Assembly: GCF_016862075.1 (NCBI RefSeq)
Contig: NZ_BOMG01000071.1
Location: 1-64,000, forward strand
Direction of reading: 5' to 3'
DNA length: 64,000 nucleotides
Origin: Actinoplanes couchii
GTDB lineage: Bacteria; Actinomycetota; Actinomycetes; Mycobacteriales; Micromonosporaceae
Shown here: piece by piece, positions 34,568 to 41,856 of the stretch
Numbering within the stretch: position 1 is the first letter of the stretch
Layout: each line of letters starts with the position of its first letter
The notes under the pieces: generated by a model
What the model saw: the letters and a program-made list of their open reading frames with translations, nothing else
The model's database searches: none
What the model was told of the DNA's origin: nothing
Position numbers and translations under genes: made by a program

Positions 34568-35412
34568 GCGGTACGCATCCCGTCGGGCAGCCGCACGGTC
34601 AGGCGGTAGCCGCCCTCCACCGGTTCGGCGATCAGGCTGCCGTCCAGGGCGCCGACCCGTTCCCGGAGCCCGGCCAGCCCGTGCCCGGCGCCCGGCACCG
34701 CCCGCCAGCCGGGGGCCGGGCCCTCGTCGGCCACCGTCACCACCACGTGCCGCCCGTCCCGGTGCACCCGCACCGCCACCCCGGCCGGGCCGGCGTGCCG
34801 GGCCACGTTCGCCAGCCCCTCGCGTACCGTCCGGCAGATCGCGACCTGGACCCCCGGCGCCACCTCGCCCAGCTCGCCGGTGGTCAGGCTCGGGCGCAGC
34901 CCGGCCGCCCGCGCCGCCCGGACGATCTCCGGCAGTGTGCCGAGACTGTCGGCCGGGGCCAGCGGCGCCGACTCCGGCTCGCGCAGCACGGTCAGCATCC
35001 GGCGCAGCTCGGCCGTCGCGTCCCGGCTGGTCTGTTCGATGTCGCCGAGCGCCGCCCGGATCTCCGGCGACTGCTCCAGATGCCGGGTGGCCGCCGCCCG
35101 CACGGTGATCAGGCCCAGCCCGTGCGAGACCAGATCGTGCAGGTCCCCGGCGATCCGCAGCCGTTCGGCGAGCACCGCCTCGGCGGCCGCCCACGCGGTG
35201 AGCCGCCGCTCGTACTCCGCCCGGTCGGACCGCCACCGGTACACCGCCCAGACCGCCGCGCCGGCCGTGACCGCGCCGAACACCACCGGGATCACCCGGG
35301 CGGCCGGCCCGCCCGCGCCGACCATGCACAACAACAGCACCAGCACCCCGGTGATCAGCACCAGCAGCGGAACCGCACGGTTGCGCCAGGCCGGCCGGGG
35401 AAACGACGTCAC
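34564..35412 (-). CDS. Sensor histidine kinase (HisKA_3)
   Basis: 282 residues. Only two membrane helices near 13-33 and 39-58, with almost no outer loop, so it senses in or near the membrane. The dimerisation helix has RIAGDLHDLVSHGLGLI (H92) and the ATPase domain shows REGLANVARHAG, VADEGPAPG and GHGLAGLRERVGALDG. Such intramembrane-sensing kinases next to ABC exporters usually react to envelope-active compounds. Confidence 0.92.
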   Translation of the reverse strand: MTSFPRPAWRNRAVPLLVLITGVLVLLLCMVGAGGPAARVIPVVFGAVTAGAAVWAVYRWRSDRAEYERRLTAWAAAEAVLAERLRIAGDLHDLVSHGLGLITVRAAATRHLEQSPEIRAALGDIEQTSRDATAELRRMLTVLREPESAPLAPADSLGTLPEIVRAARAAGLRPSLTTGELGEVAPGVQVAICRTVREGLANVARHAGPAGVAVRVHRDGRHVVVTVADEGPAPGWRAVPGAGHGLAGLRERVGALDGSLIAEPVEGGYRLTVRLPDGMRTA

Positions 35413-35423
35413 GCGGCGAACTG

Positions 35424-35590
35424 TAGGCCCTGGGCGGTGGATCCCGCGAGAGCGAGGCGAGGTCCAGCCGGTGGCTGGCGTCAGCCGGGTGGAGGTCGCA
35501 TACCGGTGTTGTATGTGGCCTCCACCCGGATGCCGTCAGGCGCCGGCTGGACCACGCCGTAGCCCCGCGGGATCCACCGCCCAGGGCCTA
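35424..35590. repeat. 167-nt near-continuous inverted repeat
   Basis: Two 72-nt arms (35424-35495 and 35519-35590) align without gaps. The outer 25 bp are a perfect match (left arm begins TAGGCCCTGGGCGGTGG), as is the inner CCGGGTGGAGG, with about 20 mismatches in all between. The central 23 nt add a small stem CATAC..GTATG. The result is a single long hairpin placed exactly between the two-component genes (-) and the ABC exporter genes (+). Confidence 0.9.
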
Positions 35591-35611
35591 GCGCTAGGAC
35601 CAGGGTCCTAG
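35587..35611. promoter_or_regulatory. Two nested palindromes before the ABC exporter
   Basis: CCTAGCGCTAGG (35587-35598) is a perfect 12-bp palindrome, and CTAGGACC-AG-GGTCCTAG (35594-35611) is a perfect 18-bp one; they share CTAGG. They sit 65 bp before the exporter ATG and are good candidates for the operator of the neighbouring LuxR-type response regulator or for a promoter element. Confidence 0.55.
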
Positions 35612-35675
35612 ACGCCTTGGACAGATCGGATCCCGGTCCGATGTGCCCACGCAGAGGCGCCGGTTGACTGGCCGC

Positions 35676-36386
35676 ATGATTACGATCGACGGCCTCACCC
35701 GGGACCGCGGGAAGACCCGGATCCTGCACGAGGTGACCTTCCGCGCCCGGCCCGGACGGGTCACCGGGTTCCTCGGCCCCAACGGGGCGGGCAAGACCTC
35801 CACCCTGCGGCTGCTGCTCGGCCTGGACCGCCCGCGGGCCGGCACCGCCCTGATCGACGGCCGTCCCTACGCCGCCTGGGACCGCCCACTCACCGTGACC
35901 GGGGCGCTGCTCGACGGCAGCGGCGCCCACCGGTCCCGGACCGCCCGCGCCCACCTGCGCTGGGTGGCGACCGGCAACGGGCTGCCCCGTTCCCGGGCCG
36001 ACGAGGTCCTGGAGATCGTCGGGCTGACCGCCGACGCCGGGAAACGGGCCGGAAAGTACTCGCTCGGCATGAGCCGCCGCCTCGGCCTGGCCACCGCCCT
36101 GCTCGGCGACCCGCGGGTGCTGATCCTGGACGAGCCGATCAACGGCCTGGACCCGGCCGGGATCCGCTGGATGCGGGGGTTCCTGCGGGAGGCCGCCGCC
36201 GAGGGCCGCACCGTGCTGCTCTCCAGCCACCTGATGGGCGAACTGGCCGAGACCGCCGACGACGTGGTGATCATCGTGGCCGGCCGGGTGGTCGCCGACG
36301 GCACCCTCGCCGAGGTGGTCGCCGGGCATCCGAGCCTGGAGGACGCGTTCCTCGCGCACACCGCGGGGGAGGGCACGTCGTGGTGA
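35676..36386 (+). CDS. ABC transporter ATP-binding protein
   Basis: 236 residues from the ATG at 35676. Walker A FLGPNGAGKTS (K40), signature YSLGMSRRLGLA, Walker B VLILDEPINGLDP and the H-loop LLSSHLMGE. The DRA-type architecture fits bacitracin or lantibiotic exporters. It heads a three-gene unit with two permease genes, divergent from the sensor kinase and regulator. Confidence 0.93.
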   Translation: MITIDGLTRDRGKTRILHEVTFRARPGRVTGFLGPNGAGKTSTLRLLLGLDRPRAGTALIDGRPYAAWDRPLTVTGALLDGSGAHRSRTARAHLRWVATGNGLPRSRADEVLEIVGLTADAGKRAGKYSLGMSRRLGLATALLGDPRVLILDEPINGLDPAGIRWMRGFLREAAAEGRTVLLSSHLMGELAETADDVVIIVAGRVVADGTLAEVVAGHPSLEDAFLAHTAGEGTSW

Positions 36387-37129
36387 ACCTGATCCGCGCC
36401 GAGCTGGCCAAGCTGCTCGGCCTGCCGACCGCCTGGATCGGCCTGGCCGTCGGCAGCGTGGTCGCCCCGCTGCTGGCGGTGCTGAACGCGGGAGCGGTGC
36501 GGGCCGCGATCGCCGCCGGGAGGTATGAGTTCAGCGCCGACCTGGCGTACAGCAGCATCCAGATCGTCATGCTCGGCGGCCTGATCCTCGGCGTGGTCAC
36601 GGTGAGCAGCGAGTACACGCCGACCTCGGACGACGCGCCGGGCGCCCGGCAGATCACCACCACCCTGCTGGCCGAGCCCCGCCGGTGCCGGCTGCTGGCC
36701 GCCAAGGCGATCGTGCTGGTCCTGGTGGTGGCGGTGCAGGGCACGGTCACGGCGGTGGTGACGCTGCTGGTGGTCGAGCACGAGCACGGCGGGACCTATC
36801 CACCGGCCGAGCCGGCCCGGGTCGCCGGGGCGGTGCTGGAGTGGGTGCTGCTGAGCCTGCTGGCGTACGCGCTGACCCTGATCTTCCGCAACGGCATCGT
36901 CACGCTCACCCTGCTGGTCGTGAACTCCGGGGTGGTCTCGGTGTCGTGGCTGCTGATGAAGGTGACGCCGCTCGCCGCGTACCTGCCGGACGTGGTGGGC
37001 AAGCACATGTACCTGTCCGATCTCGGCGACGTCCGGATCCACCCGGTGGTGGCGGGTGCGGTGCTGCTCGGCTGGGTGGTGGGACTGCTCGTGCTCGCCG
37101 CCCGCCTCTTCGAGCGGCGGGAGGCATGA
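36380..37129 (+). CDS. ABC-2 type permease
   Basis: 249 residues, GTG start overlapping the ATPase end. Six membrane segments: about 20-38, 58-76, 103-123, 141-160, 168-188 and 216-240. EYTPTSDDAPGARQITTTLLAEPRRCRLLAAK is the typical cytoplasmic coupling region of ABC-2 permeases of the ABC transporter permease/NatB type. Forms the membrane part of an exporter with the next gene. Confidence 0.85.
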   Translation: MVNLIRAELAKLLGLPTAWIGLAVGSVVAPLLAVLNAGAVRAAIAAGRYEFSADLAYSSIQIVMLGGLILGVVTVSSEYTPTSDDAPGARQITTTLLAEPRRCRLLAAKAIVLVLVVAVQGTVTAVVTLLVVEHEHGGTYPPAEPARVAGAVLEWVLLSLLAYALTLIFRNGIVTLTLLVVNSGVVSVSWLLMKVTPLAAYLPDVVGKHMYLSDLGDVRIHPVVAGAVLLGWVVGLLVLAARLFERREA

Positions 37130-37677
37130 CGCCCGCCTTCCACGCCTTCTCCGCCGAGGTGCTCAAGCTGGTCACGCTTCCGGTGCTGGGCCTTGTCACC
37201 GTGCTGACCTGGGCGGCCACCGGACTGCTGCGGCTCGCCGATCCGCCCGGCGGGGTGCTCGGGATCGCTCAGGCCGGCTTCCTGGTGCTGGGGGCGCTCG
37301 CCGCCGGGCAGGAGTACCACGGCGGCGGTCAGATCCGGGCCAGTCTGCTGACGGTGCCGCGGCGGCCGCTGCTGGTGGTGGTCAAGTTCGCCGCGATCGC
37401 GGTCACCGCCGCGCCGGCGGTGCTGGTGGGCGCGGCCCTGGCCGGGGAGCCGCGGGGCGCCGGGCGGCTGCTGCTCGGCCTGCTCCTCGCGGCCGGTGTC
37501 GGGACGGTGCTGCGGCATCCGGTGGGGGCGGTCGGGACGCTGCTCATCGCGTACGGGACAGGCAAGCCGTTGATCTTTCCGCTCCTGCCGGAACTCGTGC
37601 TCGACGTCCCGCTCTGGGGCTGGACCACCATGATCGTCCTGGTCGCGGGCGTGGTGTTCAACCATCGGGAGGCTTGA
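37126..37677 (+). CDS. ABC-2 type permease, small partner
   Basis: 183 residues from the ATG that overlaps the preceding stop (ATGA). Four or five membrane segments. GQEYHGGGQIRASLLTVPRRPLLVVVK mirrors the coupling region of the permease before it. It is shorter than normal permeases (usually 230-260 residues), so it may be a trimmed paralogue that pairs with the first. Confidence 0.8.
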   Translation: MTPAFHAFSAEVLKLVTLPVLGLVTVLTWAATGLLRLADPPGGVLGIAQAGFLVLGALAAGQEYHGGGQIRASLLTVPRRPLLVVVKFAAIAVTAAPAVLVGAALAGEPRGAGRLLLGLLLAAGVGTVLRHPVGAVGTLLIAYGTGKPLIFPLLPELVLDVPLWGWTTMIVLVAGVVFNHREA

Positions 37678-37737
37678 GTTCGTGATGCCCTTGACGGACC
37701 GTGGTTTCATGCGGCCAGCACGAGGCCCACCCCTCTC

Positions 37738-37760
37738 GTACACGTGGTGTTCACGTGTAC
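37738..37760. promoter_or_regulatory. Perfect palindrome upstream of phosphatidyltransferase
   Basis: GTACACGTG and CACGTGTAC are perfect 9-bp arms around GTGTT. It is 34 bp before the ATG at 37794, between it and a TTGACG at about 37691, so an operator or leader hairpin is likely. The binding protein is unknown. Confidence 0.55.
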
Positions 37761-37793
37761 CCCTCGCGCTGTCCAACTCAAGGAGTCATTGCG

Positions 37794-38666
37794 ATGACGC
37801 AGCGCCCCTCGCTCGCGGAGGTTCGTGAGCGCACCTACAAACGCCGGGATGCCTGGTGGACGGTGTGGCTGGTGGATCCACTGGCCGGGCCCCTGGTCCG
37901 CCTGGTGTCGCCGTGGAAGTGGGTCACGCCGAACCTGCTCAGTTTCGGCGCCTTCGTCCTGGGGCTCGGCGCGGCGGCGGCGTTCTGGCAGGCCGACTAC
38001 CAGTGGCTGCTGGCCGGCGCGCTGCTCTACCACCTGGCGTTCGTGCTGGACTGCATGGACGGCAAGATCGCCCGGCTGAACGGGACCGGCTCGCTCTTCG
38101 GCCAGTGGCTGGACTACGTGTTCGACCGGCTCCGGGTGCTGACCTGCGCGCTCGCCATGTTCGGCGGCCAGTGGCACCGGACCGGGGACACCCTCTTCCT
38201 CTGGCTGGCCACCCTGGTCATCTTCCTCGACATGTTCCGCTATCTGAACGCGCTGCAGATGCAGAAGGTCAAGCTGGCCATGAAGGAGCGGGTCCTGGCG
38301 GCGGCCGGGGCGTCGCCGGTCGAGTACGTGGAGGAGACCGACGAGGAGATCGCGGTCGGCCCGGCCGCCACGCCGTCGAAGATCGACGTGCACGGTGACT
38401 TCAAGACCAGGTTCGGTGTTTTCATCCGGGTCCGTAACTTCCTGCTCCGGCAGCGCATCCGGGCACACCTGTTCAGCGGTATCGAGTTCATGATGTTCGT
38501 ATTCATCATCGGCCCGGTGGTCGGTCAGATCGCGGTGGTCACCATCGCGTCCGGCCTGCTGCTGGTGGCGTTCGAGGCTCTGCTGGTCTACAAGCTCTGG
38601 ACCACCACGAGGACGTTCGCCCGCCGGATGGCCAAGATCGAGCGGCAGCATCCGGTTCTGCTCTGA
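37794..38666 (+). CDS. CDP-alcohol phosphatidyltransferase family protein
   Basis: 290 residues from the ATG at 37794 with AAGGAG upstream. The family motif DG(x)2AR(x)8G(x)3D(x)3D is present as DGKIARLNGTGSLFGQWLDY followed by VFD. Six membrane helices: three before and three after a cytoplasmic loop with an acidic EETDEE stretch. It joins an alcohol to a CDP-diacylglycerol or uses a CDP-alcohol donor; the precise substrate cannot be told. A strong terminator follows. Confidence 0.88.
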   Translation: MTQRPSLAEVRERTYKRRDAWWTVWLVDPLAGPLVRLVSPWKWVTPNLLSFGAFVLGLGAAAAFWQADYQWLLAGALLYHLAFVLDCMDGKIARLNGTGSLFGQWLDYVFDRLRVLTCALAMFGGQWHRTGDTLFLWLATLVIFLDMFRYLNALQMQKVKLAMKERVLAAAGASPVEYVEETDEEIAVGPAATPSKIDVHGDFKTRFGVFIRVRNFLLRQRIRAHLFSGIEFMMFVFIIGPVVGQIAVVTIASGLLLVAFEALLVYKLWTTTRTFARRMAKIERQHPVLL

Positions 38667-38674
38667 TTCGGCGT

Positions 38675-38704
38675 CGCCGGGGGGTTTTCTCCCCGGCGTT
38701 TCCT
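38675..38704 (+). terminator. Intrinsic terminator
   Basis: CGCCGGGG (38675-38682) pairs with CCCCGGCG (38691-38698), loop GGTTTTCT, followed by TTTCCT. It lies 9 bp after the phosphatidyltransferase stop. Confidence 0.8.
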
Positions 38705-38722
38705 AACTGTCCAGGCGTTTTG

Positions 38723-38754
38723 TCCCTAGACTTGCGGGAACTGTTTCCAACGCC
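38723..38754 (+). promoter_or_regulatory. Possible ECF sigma promoter
   Basis: GGAAC (about 38736) followed 19 nt later by GTC resembles the GGAAC-N-GTC type promoters recognised by ECF sigma factors such as SigE/SigR, and it precedes the small gene at 38775 by a suitable distance. The match is only to short elements. Confidence 0.3.
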
Positions 38755-38774
38755 GCGACAGTCAGGGAGAACGC

Positions 38775-39116
38775 ATGCTCAACGTCACGAACCAGACGGC
38801 TCCTTCCATCGCTCCGGCCCACACCCACCTGCTGGCCGAACTGGAGCGGATCCGCCAGGTCCTGGACGTCCTCCCCCTACCCGACGACACCGCCGCCACC
38901 GCGCACCGGGAGATCGGCGAGGCCGAGGTAGCCCTGCTCGAAGCCGAGCCGGACCGCCGCCGGATCACCGGCTGCCTGGAGCGGCTGGCCCTCGCGCTCG
39001 CCGCGTCCGGGGCGCTCGACCACGCCGGGCAGGCGCTGTCCACCCCGCTCGAGGCGCTCGCCGACTGGCTCGGCGAATCAGGCCAGTCGATCCGCGACCT
39101 CGCCGGACCTCGATAG
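38775..39116 (+). CDS. Small helical protein, unknown function
   Basis: 113 residues. AGGGAGAA precedes the ATG. It is mainly alpha-helical and acidic with a Leu-heptad pattern through AHTHLLAELERIRQVLDVL and EIGEAEVALLEAEPD. No signal or membrane segment. There is no recognisable domain. Possibly a stress-response protein, if the ECF-like promoter upstream is real. Confidence 0.65.
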   Translation: MLNVTNQTAPSIAPAHTHLLAELERIRQVLDVLPLPDDTAATAHREIGEAEVALLEAEPDRRRITGCLERLALALAASGALDHAGQALSTPLEALADWLGESGQSIRDLAGPR

Positions 39117-39166
39117 ATCCCCCTCGCGACGATCGGCTTCGATCCGGCCGGTCCGCCCGGCCGGAT

Positions 39167-39208
39167 CCCCGCGGGCATGTATCGATGTATTGACATGTCC
39201 CCGCGGGG
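39167..39208. promoter_or_regulatory. Leader hairpin upstream of the esterase gene
   Basis: CCCCGCGGGCATGT (39167-39180) pairs with ACATGTCCCCGCGGGG (39193-39208), with a 2-base bulge. TTGACA lies within it (about 39189). It ends 18 bp before the GTG start. It may be an operator overlapping a promoter or an RNA hairpin near the ribosome binding site. Confidence 0.5.
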
Positions 39209-39226
39209 ACTGAAACGCTCGCCCGG

Positions 39227-40351
39227 GTGGGAATCATCGACCGGCTCGCCGCCGACCCCAGTCTCTGGACCGAGATCACCGCCGCGGGCCTGCCCGTGAT
39301 CGAGCCCCGGGACGACGGCCAGTGCCTGGTCACGTTCCTGTGGCGCGGCGAAGCCGAACGCACCCACGTGCACTGGGGGCTCTGGGACGACCTGACCCGG
39401 CTGCCCGGCACCGACATCTGGCACCTGACCCGGGTCCTGCCCGCCGACCTGCGGACCGTCTACTACCTGTCGCACGACGCCGGCTTCTCCGCACCACCCG
39501 ACCGGGCCGGCACCGGCACCTGGCACGTCGACCCCGGCAACCCCCGGCACGTGCACTTCCCCGCCGACCCGGTCGACCCCGCCGACAAGGACGGGTGGGT
39601 GTCGCTGCTGGAACTTCCCGCCGCCCCCGCCGAACCCTGGCTCGACCAGCCCCGCTCCGCCGACCTGGAACGGGCGGTCATCCACAGCCGGGCCCTCGGC
39701 GGCGACCGGCACCTCACCCTCCATCAGCCCGGCCCCGGCCGGCCCGTCCTGGTCGTCTTCGACGGGCACAACGCCCAGAAGGTGCTGCGCATCCCGGAGA
39801 CCGTGCAGAACCTGACCGCGGCCGGCCGCATCCCGCCGCTCACCACCATCTTCGTGCACCTGCCCGACGACACCCGCGACGACCATCTCGCCGCCGTCCC
39901 CGAGATGCGGGAATTCCTCGCCGGGGAACTGATGCCGTGGGCCCCTACCCACGTGGGCGCTCTCCTGGACGGCGGCCGCAATGTGATCGCCGGCGCCTCC
40001 CGGGGAGGTCTCGCCGCCGTGTGGGGCGCCCTGGAACTACCCGGCCTGTTCGGGGCGGCCATCGCCCAGTCCGGCAGCTTCTGGTGGGCGCCGCCCGGTG
40101 AGGACCCGGAATGGCTGACCCGCCGGGTGGCCGCCGCGCCGGCCACCCGCGGCCGCTTCTACCTGGACGTCGGCACCATGGAGACCCAGCCACTACCCGG
40201 CGGCACCACGATGATCGAGGTGGGCCGCCGGATGCGCGACACGCTGCGGGCCCACGGCCACCGCGTCCACTGGTCCGAGTACACCGGAAGCCACGACTAC
40301 GTGAACTGGCGCCGCACCTTCGCCGACGCCCTCCTCGCCGTGACCCCCTAG
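39227..40351 (+). CDS. Enterochelin esterase-like hydrolase (Fes family)
   Basis: 374 residues, GTG start. An N-terminal beta domain (about 1-130) with LVTFLWRGEAERTHVHWGLWDD is characteristic of Fes/IroD. The alpha/beta-hydrolase domain has VLVVFDGHN, nucleophile S258 in AGASRGGLAA and the catalytic His in TGSHDYVNWR. Fes enzymes hydrolyse ferric trilactone siderophores in the cytoplasm. No siderophore transport gene is present near it, so the iron link is by family only. Confidence 0.88.
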   Translation: MGIIDRLAADPSLWTEITAAGLPVIEPRDDGQCLVTFLWRGEAERTHVHWGLWDDLTRLPGTDIWHLTRVLPADLRTVYYLSHDAGFSAPPDRAGTGTWHVDPGNPRHVHFPADPVDPADKDGWVSLLELPAAPAEPWLDQPRSADLERAVIHSRALGGDRHLTLHQPGPGRPVLVVFDGHNAQKVLRIPETVQNLTAAGRIPPLTTIFVHLPDDTRDDHLAAVPEMREFLAGELMPWAPTHVGALLDGGRNVIAGASRGGLAAVWGALELPGLFGAAIAQSGSFWWAPPGEDPEWLTRRVAAAPATRGRFYLDVGTMETQPLPGGTTMIEVGRRMRDTLRAHGHRVHWSEYTGSHDYVNWRRTFADALLAVTP

Positions 40352-40393
40352 CGTTCCGGTCGTCACCCGGCGGAAATTCGGTCGCGGGTTCGG

Positions 40394-40495
40394 GTGTTGG
40401 TGGTTAGCGTGCTTCTCATGTTCACGCCCGGTCTGCAGCTGCCCCCAGTGGTGGCTCCCGTGTGCGTGCCGAGCGGCGCTGATACCCGACTCTGA
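40394..40495 (+). CDS. Upstream leader peptide of the EF-Tu gene
   Basis: A short frame ends at TGA 40493-40495. From the ATG at 40418 it encodes 25 residues starting MFTPGLQLPPVV and ending PSGADTRL; an in-frame GTG at 40394 would add 8 residues. TAGCGT (40405-40410) lies 7 nt before the ATG, as expected of a -10 box for a leaderless message starting at the ATG itself; the GTG would then not be on the transcript. The stop codon touches the first base of hairpin A. The peptide is Pro/Val rich, which favours slow translation. It is probably a regulatory peptide. Confidence 0.5.
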   Translation: MLVVSVLLMFTPGLQLPPVVAPVCVPSGADTRL

Positions 40496-40540
40496 CCCTT
40501 CCCCATCGGTGGCAGAACCCCGGGGAAGGGTGGTTCTGCC
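40495..40540 (+). ncRNA. Attenuator-like leader with two exclusive hairpins
   Basis: Hairpin A pairs ACCCTTCCCC (40495-40504) with GGGGAAGGGT (40522-40531). Hairpin B pairs GGCAGAACC (40511-40519) with GGTTCTGCC (40532-40540). B's left arm is in A's loop and A's right arm is in B's loop, so only one can form. A ribosome held at the leader-peptide stop would cover A's left arm and favour B. No U tract follows either stem, so control may be translational or Rho-linked rather than by intrinsic termination. Confidence 0.6.
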
Positions 40541-40624
40541 CTGCGCGGGTTCTGGCGCGGTCCGCCTGGCGACGGGTCGCGTGTCATCACCACGCCTCGC
40601 ATCCAGTGAGGAAGACGAGAGTCA

Positions 40625-41815
40625 ATGGCCAAGAGCCCATTCGTTCGTACGAAGCCACACCTCAACATCGGCACGATGGGGCACGTCGACCACGGGAAGA
40701 CGACCCTGACCGCCGCGATCACGAAGGTTCTCGCCGACCGCGACCCGGCCGCCAACCGGTACGTCGCGTTCGAGGGGATCGACCGGGCGCCGGAGGAGGC
40801 GGCCCGCGGCATCACCATCACCATCGCGCACGTCGAGTACGAGACCGCCACCCGCCACTACGCCCACGTCGACATGCCGGGTCACGCCGACTACGTGAAG
40901 AACATGATCACCGGTGCGGCGCAGGTGGACGGCGCGATCCTTGTCGTGTCGGCGCAGGACGGGTCGATGCCGCAGACCCGGGAGCACGTGCTGCTCGCCC
41001 AGCGGGTAGGCGTACCCCACCTGGTGGTCGCTCTGAACAAGAGCGACACGGTGGACGACCCGGAGCTGCTGGACCTGGTGGAGCTGGAGGTCCGCGAGCT
41101 GTTGTCGGAGTACGGGTTCCCCGGTGACGAGGTTCCGGTGGTCCGGGTCAGCGCGCTGAAGGCCCTCGAAGGCGACCCGGTGTGGGTGGCGTCGGTCGGT
41201 GAGCTGCTGGACGCGGTCGACGGGTATGTGCCGATCCCGCCGCGGGAGCTGGGTGAGCCGTTCCTGATGCCGATCGAGAACGTGCTGTCCATCTCCGGGC
41301 GCGGCACGGTCGTCACCGGCAAGGTGGAGCGCGGCGAACTGCGCGCCGGCGAGCCGGTGGAGGTGGTCGGTCTCGGCCCGACGGTGGCGAGTGTGGCGAC
41401 CGGGCTGGAGACGTTCGGCAAGATCCTGGAGTCGGCGCAGGCCGGCGACAACGCCGCGGTTCTGCTGCGGGGGGTCAAGCGCGAGCAGGTGCAGCGGGGC
41501 CAGGTCCTCGCCGCGCCGTCCAGTGTGCGGCCGCACACCACCTTCAAGGCCCGGCTGTACGCGTTGACCAGCGCGGAAGGCGGACGGCACACGCCGTTCG
41601 AGGCGAACTACCGGCCGCAGTTCTATTTCCACACCACCGACGTGTCGGGCGGGATGGACCTGGCCGGCCGTGACCTGGTGATGCCCGGCGACACCTTGGA
41701 CGAGGTGACGGTGACCCTGGGCAAGCCGATCGCCGTGGAGGCCGGCATGGGCTTCGCCGTCCGCGAGGGCAACCGCACGGTGGCCGCCGGCACGGTGACC
41801 GCCGTTCTGGAGTAG
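40625..41815 (+). CDS. tuf: Elongation factor Tu, divergent second copy
   Basis: 396 residues, full length. GTPase motifs are intact: GHVDHGKTT (19-27), RGITITIAHVEY, DMPGHADY (83-90) and NKSD. Domains 2 and 3 are also complete (SGRGTVVTGKVERG, GGRHTPFEANYRPQFYF). It is unlike housekeeping EF-Tu at several conserved sites: DCPGH is DMPGH (M84), NKAD/NKCD is NKSD, LLxRQVGVPY is LLAQRVGVPH (R127, the position of E. coli Q124), and GENVG is GDNAA (A278, the position of E. coli G275). From memory, changes at Q124 and G275 affect kirromycin and GE2270 respectively. The gene stands alone rather than in the str operon, with a GAGGAAG binding site and a complex leader. Confidence 0.93.
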   Translation: MAKSPFVRTKPHLNIGTMGHVDHGKTTLTAAITKVLADRDPAANRYVAFEGIDRAPEEAARGITITIAHVEYETATRHYAHVDMPGHADYVKNMITGAAQVDGAILVVSAQDGSMPQTREHVLLAQRVGVPHLVVALNKSDTVDDPELLDLVELEVRELLSEYGFPGDEVPVVRVSALKALEGDPVWVASVGELLDAVDGYVPIPPRELGEPFLMPIENVLSISGRGTVVTGKVERGELRAGEPVEVVGLGPTVASVATGLETFGKILESAQAGDNAAVLLRGVKREQVQRGQVLAAPSSVRPHTTFKARLYALTSAEGGRHTPFEANYRPQFYFHTTDVSGGMDLAGRDLVMPGDTLDEVTVTLGKPIAVEAGMGFAVREGNRTVAAGTVTAVLE

Positions 41816-41817
41816 AG

Positions 41818-41851
41818 CGAAGGGGCCCCGGGACATCCCGGGGCCCCTTCG
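41818..41851. terminator. Bidirectional terminator after EF-Tu gene
   Basis: A perfect 16-bp inverted repeat: CGAAGGGGCCCCGGGA (41818-41833) and its complement (41836-41851), with only 2 nt between. It lies 3 bp after the EF-Tu stop and 6 bp before the stop of the convergent gene, so it probably ends both transcripts. Confidence 0.85.
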
Positions 41852-41856
41852 GCAGG

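Noticed and set aside
34681..35562. Open frame on + strand across the histidine kinase and long hairpin
   Set aside because: It is antisense to the kinase gene with clear HisKA_3 and ATPase motifs, and its C-terminal part only reads through the inverted repeat.
40495..40540. Simple intrinsic terminator in the EF-Tu leader
   Set aside because: Neither stem is followed by a U tract. The overlapping stems fit alternative RNA structures better.
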